Shown here: positions 60,187 to 64,000 of the stretch, one piece after another | How positions within the stretch are numbered: position 1 is the first letter of the stretch | Layout: each line of letters starts with the position of its first letter | Assembly (NCBI GenBank): GCA_019359495.1 | Contig: JAHHHF010000064.1 | Location: forward strand, 186,001-250,000 | Length of the DNA: 64,000 nucleotides | Reading direction: 5' to 3' | Origin: Goleter apudmare HA4340-LM2 | GTDB lineage: Bacteria; Cyanobacteriota; Cyanobacteriia; Cyanobacteriales; Nostocaceae | The notes under the pieces: model-generated | What the model saw: the letters and a program-made list of their open reading frames with translations, nothing else | Databases searched by the model: none | What the model was told of the DNA's origin: nothing | Made by a program: the position numbers and the translations under genes

Positions 60187-62934
60187 TTAACTACCGCGTA
60201 GCGAAGCGACTAATTGACGGGCGAATACAGAAATTGCTTCATATTTATCACGATGTTGTTGCATTACTTGTTGGCGTGCAGTTTGTTCATTGGGGTTGTT
60301 AGCAACTACTGCTAATTGTTCGTATCCAGGATAGTAGCGACAAAAGGTATAAATCCCGTTATCATCTAGTAACCATTGGCTATAAATACCTGCTTTACGC
60401 GGGAAAAAGCTTTCGGAAGCATTACGGGCAATAATTTCGCGGGGATATTTCAAAATATCTACAAAACTATCTACCGCCACTGGCTGAATCCGACCAATTA
60501 ATCTGGTGCTGAGGTTTTGTAAAATTTTCGATGCAGCTGGTGATTTAGCAATGGTGTCGGGGTCTTGTGCTGATAAAATCACTCGAATCCCGGCTTTAGC
60601 ACCGTTGGCACAAATCCGACCTACTAAGTTGGCAATTTGGTCAAATTCAAACAGAATTGGCGCTTCATCAATAAAGAAAATGGAAGCTGGACTGCTGAGG
60701 GCGCGGCGTAAGGCGGCGGAGTAAGCACTCAAGGAGAGGACTGCTGCATCTTCACTATCCGATAAATTTCGCAGTGCAAATACTAACAGTTTGGCATCAG
60801 TGCGAAAGCTAGATGGTGCAGAAATTGCTTGTCCCACACGACTAGAAAGCCAAAACCGCAAGCGCAGTTGAATTTGACTCAAGGCATCCTCTACTCTGTT
60901 GCTGAGAGAATCGAGTTGTAGATGTTCTGGGGTACAGAAATTGAGAAAATCTCTCAGAGTCGGGGTTTTTTGCCAGGCTTGAGTCCCAAAACCCTCAATC
61001 CTGGCTTCTTGATAGCGTTTTTGAATGCCGCGATCGCTAAAGAAGGCTTCTAGGGCTAAATTAATTAAGGAGCGTACTGTTTGCCCTAGTAGTTGGTTTT
61101 CTGTGGATGACCCCAAAACCATCGTCAGTAGGGCTGATTCCAGAAAGGCGATATAATCAATCATGCGATCGCGTTGTTCTTCTACACTCAGCGATCGCAA
61201 GTCTGGTTGCTCAAATAAGTTATTTGATTGTTTAGAAATATCAAAATAAGCTCCGTTCTCCTCCATAAACTCTGTGTAGTCAGTAAAGGTAGATGACCCA
61301 TCTGGTTTGGGAAAATCTAAGGCTACAACCGGGATGTTATGGGCTAAAGCTTGAGTTAAAATCCCTGACACCAACACCGATTTCCCTGCCCTGGTAGTGG
61401 CAAACAGGGCTAAATTTTTGTGTTGATTAAATAAATCCAAATGTATTGGCGTACCACCTTCCGCCGCAATCAATTCAAAGCCCTGACTATCACCTTTTCT
61501 CGTCAGCACTAACGGCATTAACCCAGGAACTTCGCTAGTTAAATACAACTGGCGACGATTAAAAGGTTTGACTAATAAACCTTCCCAAACTATCGGTAGC
61601 GATTGTAGCCAAATCTTCCAGGCGTATTCTGTTTCCCTAATGACCTTGGCTGGACGTTGAAAACAGTTTTCAATATATCTTGTCGCTTCATCCAATTGTT
61701 CCACGGTGGAACGATGCACAAACATTGCTATACCCGTATATATGGGTACTGCCCCTTCATACAGTTGTTCCTGTGCCGCTACAGATTTTTTCAGCTTTAA
61801 TTGGGCGTTGACATCAATAGTTCTACTCTTTTCTTGAGCCATGATTGCCGTCATATTCGACTGCTTCAAGACTCGTTGTAAGGTAGTTTTTACCAGTGCT
61901 GGATTTGCCGCCGTTAACTGACAAAAAATTTCCGTATCTACTACTGTTTCTCTAGAAAGTAATTCCCATAAATAGCGTAATTGTGAAGATTTATTTGCCC
62001 AGCCGCCGGGTTTTTCTAGAAATGTTAATGCCCCAATATATTTATTGTTGATATTTACCCAACGGCGGTCTGCACAAGGGACACCAGACTCCATCAGTAA
62101 GGTTGTACTGTGAATATTATCTACCAAAAGTTTAGTACTAGCCAAGTCTGAATAAACTTGTTCATGTAGCCCAGTTTCGTCTAATGTGAGCAATTGGGGA
62201 ATATCTATAGGCGGTGTATCATTAAATCTTCTCCAGATTCCTCCCCAAAGTTCTTGAGCAGTTAAAGGCTGAACATCTAAGCCCATTTTGTTAGACAGCA
62301 GTTGTTCCCAGCGACCAAAACCTTGTTTATAAGCATTGGTAATGACACTTTCTAGGCGCTGGTTTTCGGCTTCGGCAATATCGCCTTTAAATTTCAACCA
62401 CCATGCTTCTGATCTGGCTAATAGCCTCTCAACTAAATCATTGGTGTTCGAGGAATTTGGCTCTACGGTGTAAGTTACATAAATCCGGAGAAACTTGGGT
62501 TTACGAATTCCCGCATTATTCAATTCTTTGGCTCTAGCTCGTTCTGCCATCAACAAATATTTAATATCTCGTGATGACGTACTTTTCGCTAATGCTGATA
62601 GTTCTTGTTGTCGCTCTGTATCAGAGATAAAAGACCCCAAATGCAGCGTCATTTTTTCGCCACTAGGGATATCTTTTAGCCCAGCTTCTATGTTGTTGAA
62701 AATGGTATCGATTTGTTCGGCTCTTAAGGTGGTGTGGATGCCACGACAATCGAAACCAAAAACAAAGCAAAACCTGTCTTTTTGATTGCCTTTGGTCAAA
62801 ATATAAGCGCCAATATCACGTTTATTGAACGAGACACGCAGCATGGTTGCCAAGTGTAAGGCGTCTTCAAATGGTGTGAGCCGAGTTGCGTTGTCGGCGA
62901 GACCGATGCTTTGTTTTCCGATTTTTTGCTTCAT
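60187..62934 (-). CDS. VirB4/TraC-like type IV secretion ATPase
   Basis: 915 residues. Walker A is LALFATTRAGKSVLVSGIL near residue 505-525; Walker B is SIFFIDEAPILFEF near 755; RVILSAQDPDTIAKSP supplies the sensor region. The N-terminal half has the usual VirB4 substrate/assembly domain. VirB4 energises pilus and channel assembly in conjugation-type systems. Its start overlaps the VirB3-like ORF by 68 bp, which is common for coupled genes. It is the clearest marker that this cluster is a type IV system. Confidence 0.88.
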   Translation of the reverse strand: MKQKIGKQSIGLADNATRLTPFEDALHLATMLRVSFNKRDIGAYILTKGNQKDRFCFVFGFDCRGIHTTLRAEQIDTIFNNIEAGLKDIPSGEKMTLHLGSFISDTERQQELSALAKSTSSRDIKYLLMAERARAKELNNAGIRKPKFLRIYVTYTVEPNSSNTNDLVERLLARSEAWWLKFKGDIAEAENQRLESVITNAYKQGFGRWEQLLSNKMGLDVQPLTAQELWGGIWRRFNDTPPIDIPQLLTLDETGLHEQVYSDLASTKLLVDNIHSTTLLMESGVPCADRRWVNINNKYIGALTFLEKPGGWANKSSQLRYLWELLSRETVVDTEIFCQLTAANPALVKTTLQRVLKQSNMTAIMAQEKSRTIDVNAQLKLKKSVAAQEQLYEGAVPIYTGIAMFVHRSTVEQLDEATRYIENCFQRPAKVIRETEYAWKIWLQSLPIVWEGLLVKPFNRRQLYLTSEVPGLMPLVLTRKGDSQGFELIAAEGGTPIHLDLFNQHKNLALFATTRAGKSVLVSGILTQALAHNIPVVALDFPKPDGSSTFTDYTEFMEENGAYFDISKQSNNLFEQPDLRSLSVEEQRDRMIDYIAFLESALLTMVLGSSTENQLLGQTVRSLINLALEAFFSDRGIQKRYQEARIEGFGTQAWQKTPTLRDFLNFCTPEHLQLDSLSNRVEDALSQIQLRLRFWLSSRVGQAISAPSSFRTDAKLLVFALRNLSDSEDAAVLSLSAYSAALRRALSSPASIFFIDEAPILFEFDQIANLVGRICANGAKAGIRVILSAQDPDTIAKSPAASKILQNLSTRLIGRIQPVAVDSFVDILKYPREIIARNASESFFPRKAGIYSQWLLDDNGIYTFCRYYPGYEQLAVVANNPNEQTARQQVMQQHRDKYEAISVFARQLVASLRGS

Positions 62935-63262
62935 GGTTTACTTCTAACAAGCTGTGATAACGAGCAAAGCCTCTTGTCCAAGCAGGCACACCGACGAATT
63001 TACTTAAAAAACTCCAACTGCGACCACCAGTTAATATCCACCAAGTCGCCATTCCCCAACCAGCAATTAGTACTGTCCATAACCATTTTTGAAATTCATC
63101 TTGGAAAAACCCCCCGAAAATACCATTGATGATGAAGTAGGCGGCTAGAGCGATTACTGTCCAAGGAAGAATTTGATCTGCTGGTAGTGGCCCTAATGAT
63201 GGTTGGCTTCCGAGGATTTGATTGACTGGACGAAAGTCTCTATCTGGCTCTTGAGACATCAT
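62867..63262 (-). CDS. VirB3-like small membrane protein
   Basis: 131 residues with a closely spaced pair of hydrophobic helices (ILPWTVIALAAYFIINGIFGG; KWLWTVLIAGWGMATWWIL), then a basic C-terminal tail. Position directly before VirB4 and size match VirB3. Start at MSQEPDRDF, either the first or second Met (63262 or 63259). Overlap with the VirB4 start supports co-translation. Confidence 0.6.
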   Translation of the reverse strand: MMSQEPDRDFRPVNQILGSQPSLGPLPADQILPWTVIALAAYFIINGIFGGFFQDEFQKWLWTVLIAGWGMATWWILTGGRSWSFLSKFVGVPAWTRGFARYHSLLEVNHEAKNRKTKHRSRRQRNSAHTI

Positions 63263-63274
63263 AAATTTCCGATT

Positions 63275-63889
63275 TTATTGACTGCTGTCACCAATAATGA
63301 AGCCTGTCAGTACATCCGCAATTGTGACAGCAACCACGACCAACAAAGGAGTTCTAGCAATACTTTGCCAATCCTCATCCTTGCGGACTGCATTCACTAC
63401 ACCAATCAAGGCTACAGCAATGTAAAGTAAGTAGAGCGCCCGTAAAACGTTGAAAACTAATCCCACTGCTAGCTGGGTATTGTTGTCGTTACTTGCACCT
63501 TGGGTAAGAGTATTCTGAAAAAAGTCTTCTGCTTTTTTAAAAAATTGGGCTTGTGCAGGTGCGGCAAAATAATCTAACCAAAAGACACACAGGAGAGCCA
63601 CTGCTGCTAAGACTTGTAGTAGTATTAACTGGTGTTTTGGTAAATGTACTTGCTGCCCAATTCGCTGGATGACTGTGGCAATCAAACTGCCAGTTAGCAG
63701 GCAGAACAGTAAGACAGGGCTGTGCAGACTAATCGTGCTTAATAACACTAAGCAAGCAATAATAAATGGTGCCGATGCAATTAGCGTCTGACGCCAAAAT
63801 TTGACGATTTCCGTTAATTTTGCAGCTTTATTCACGTTAGCCAGAAATGCTTTTGGCAAAAATCTCTTATTCGTGCTACGGCTAGACAT
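63275..63889 (-). CDS. VirB2/TrbC-like pilin candidate with long leader
   Basis: 204 residues. The first 110 hold basic residues and hydrophobic helices (LIASAPFIIACLVLLSTISL; LILLQVLAAVALLCVFWLDYF) ending in a signal-peptidase-like APAQAQFF. The remaining 90 residues have two hydrophobic helices (LAVGLVFNVLRALYLLYIAVAL; TPLLVVVAVTIADVLTGFII), the hallmark of VirB2/TrbC pilins. It is first in the order VirB2-VirB3-VirB4. Classical VirB2 leaders are shorter, so the cleavage interpretation is inferred. Confidence 0.55.
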   Translation of the reverse strand: MSSRSTNKRFLPKAFLANVNKAAKLTEIVKFWRQTLIASAPFIIACLVLLSTISLHSPVLLFCLLTGSLIATVIQRIGQQVHLPKHQLILLQVLAAVALLCVFWLDYFAAPAQAQFFKKAEDFFQNTLTQGASNDNNTQLAVGLVFNVLRALYLLYIAVALIGVVNAVRKDEDWQSIARTPLLVVVAVTIADVLTGFIIGDSSQ

Positions 63890-64000
63890 TTGTTATGCTT
63901 CTATTAATTATTAGATTTACGTTTTGGTATTATATTAAACTAATGACCACAAGTATCGTAACATAATGAACCTGCAAAATTAGTCTTGAGAGATAAAATA

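Overview
The window comes from a filamentous, heterocystous-type cyanobacterium of the Nostoc/Anabaena group. The evidence is the many HIP1 octamers (GCGATCGC), heptamer short tandem repeats (ATTTGTC, CTGTTGA), numerous GC-rich palindromic intergenic repeats, a CYP110-like P450, AMIN-fused TonB receptors and OmpR two-component pairs of cyanobacterial type. I see no rRNA, tRNA or CRISPR array.

Layout. (1) 0.07-11.2 kb: a ferric-siderophore uptake locus. It holds a truncated TetR fragment, an N-terminally truncated AraC regulator, an AMIN-TonB-dependent receptor, a lipoprotein binding protein, and two ABC exporter-fold half-transporters that look like a heterodimer (the second has Asp in place of the catalytic Glu). 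An amidohydrolase ends the series. The locus is interrupted between binding protein and ABC genes by a reversed Rpn/DUF2887 nuclease-like gene. That gene is bracketed by an 84-bp direct repeat of the ABC gene's 5' end, and a chimeric pseudogene lies at the left repeat. (2) 11.1-18.5 kb, minus strand: a truncated Phd antitoxin, then a tight operon (read right to left): EamA exporter, Mpo1/DUF962-like dioxygenase, Rieske oxygenase, GNAT-like protein, second Rieske oxygenase, ferritin-like diiron protein, AurF-like diiron oxygenase, [2Fe-2S] ferredoxin. Four or five putative oxygenases with their own ferredoxin and an exporter look like an undescribed oxidative biosynthetic or lipid-modifying pathway; this is the best candidate for a novel system here. 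(3) 18.7-27.3 kb: a small secreted protein, an NDH-2/DoxX/GMC oxidoreductase operon, a peroxiredoxin-like protein, MsrA, a GNAT enzyme and an OmpR/histidine kinase pair. (4) 27.4-38.0 kb: a repeat-rich stretch with scattered genes (chlorite-dismutase-like protein, GH3 acyl-adenylase, GlsB/YeaQ membrane protein, FAD monooxygenase, TPR-like protein, CYP110-like P450), at least three families of MITE-like elements and a six-unit 42-bp tandem repeat. (5) 38.0-43.8 kb: a giant TamB-like protein and a small membrane protein. (6) 43.9-54.8 kb: a second metal/iron uptake locus with a two-component pair, His/Lys-rich periplasmic protein, FTR1 permease, TonB receptor, membrane-anchored unknown, ABC transmembrane half without ATPase, PepSY protein and a complete ABC exporter. 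(7) 55.1-63.9 kb, minus strand: part of a type IV secretion/conjugation-like gene cluster (VirB2-, VirB3-, VirB4-, VirB5-, VirB6-like, two tandem VirB8-like, VirB10-like).

How they fit: the two iron loci provide outer-membrane uptake (TonB receptors), periplasmic or membrane handling (binding lipoprotein, PepSY, FTR1) and inner-membrane transport through exporter-fold ABC proteins. Regulation appears to be AraC-type in the first and two-component in the second. Function names rest on motifs and remembered family features; no database search was possible.
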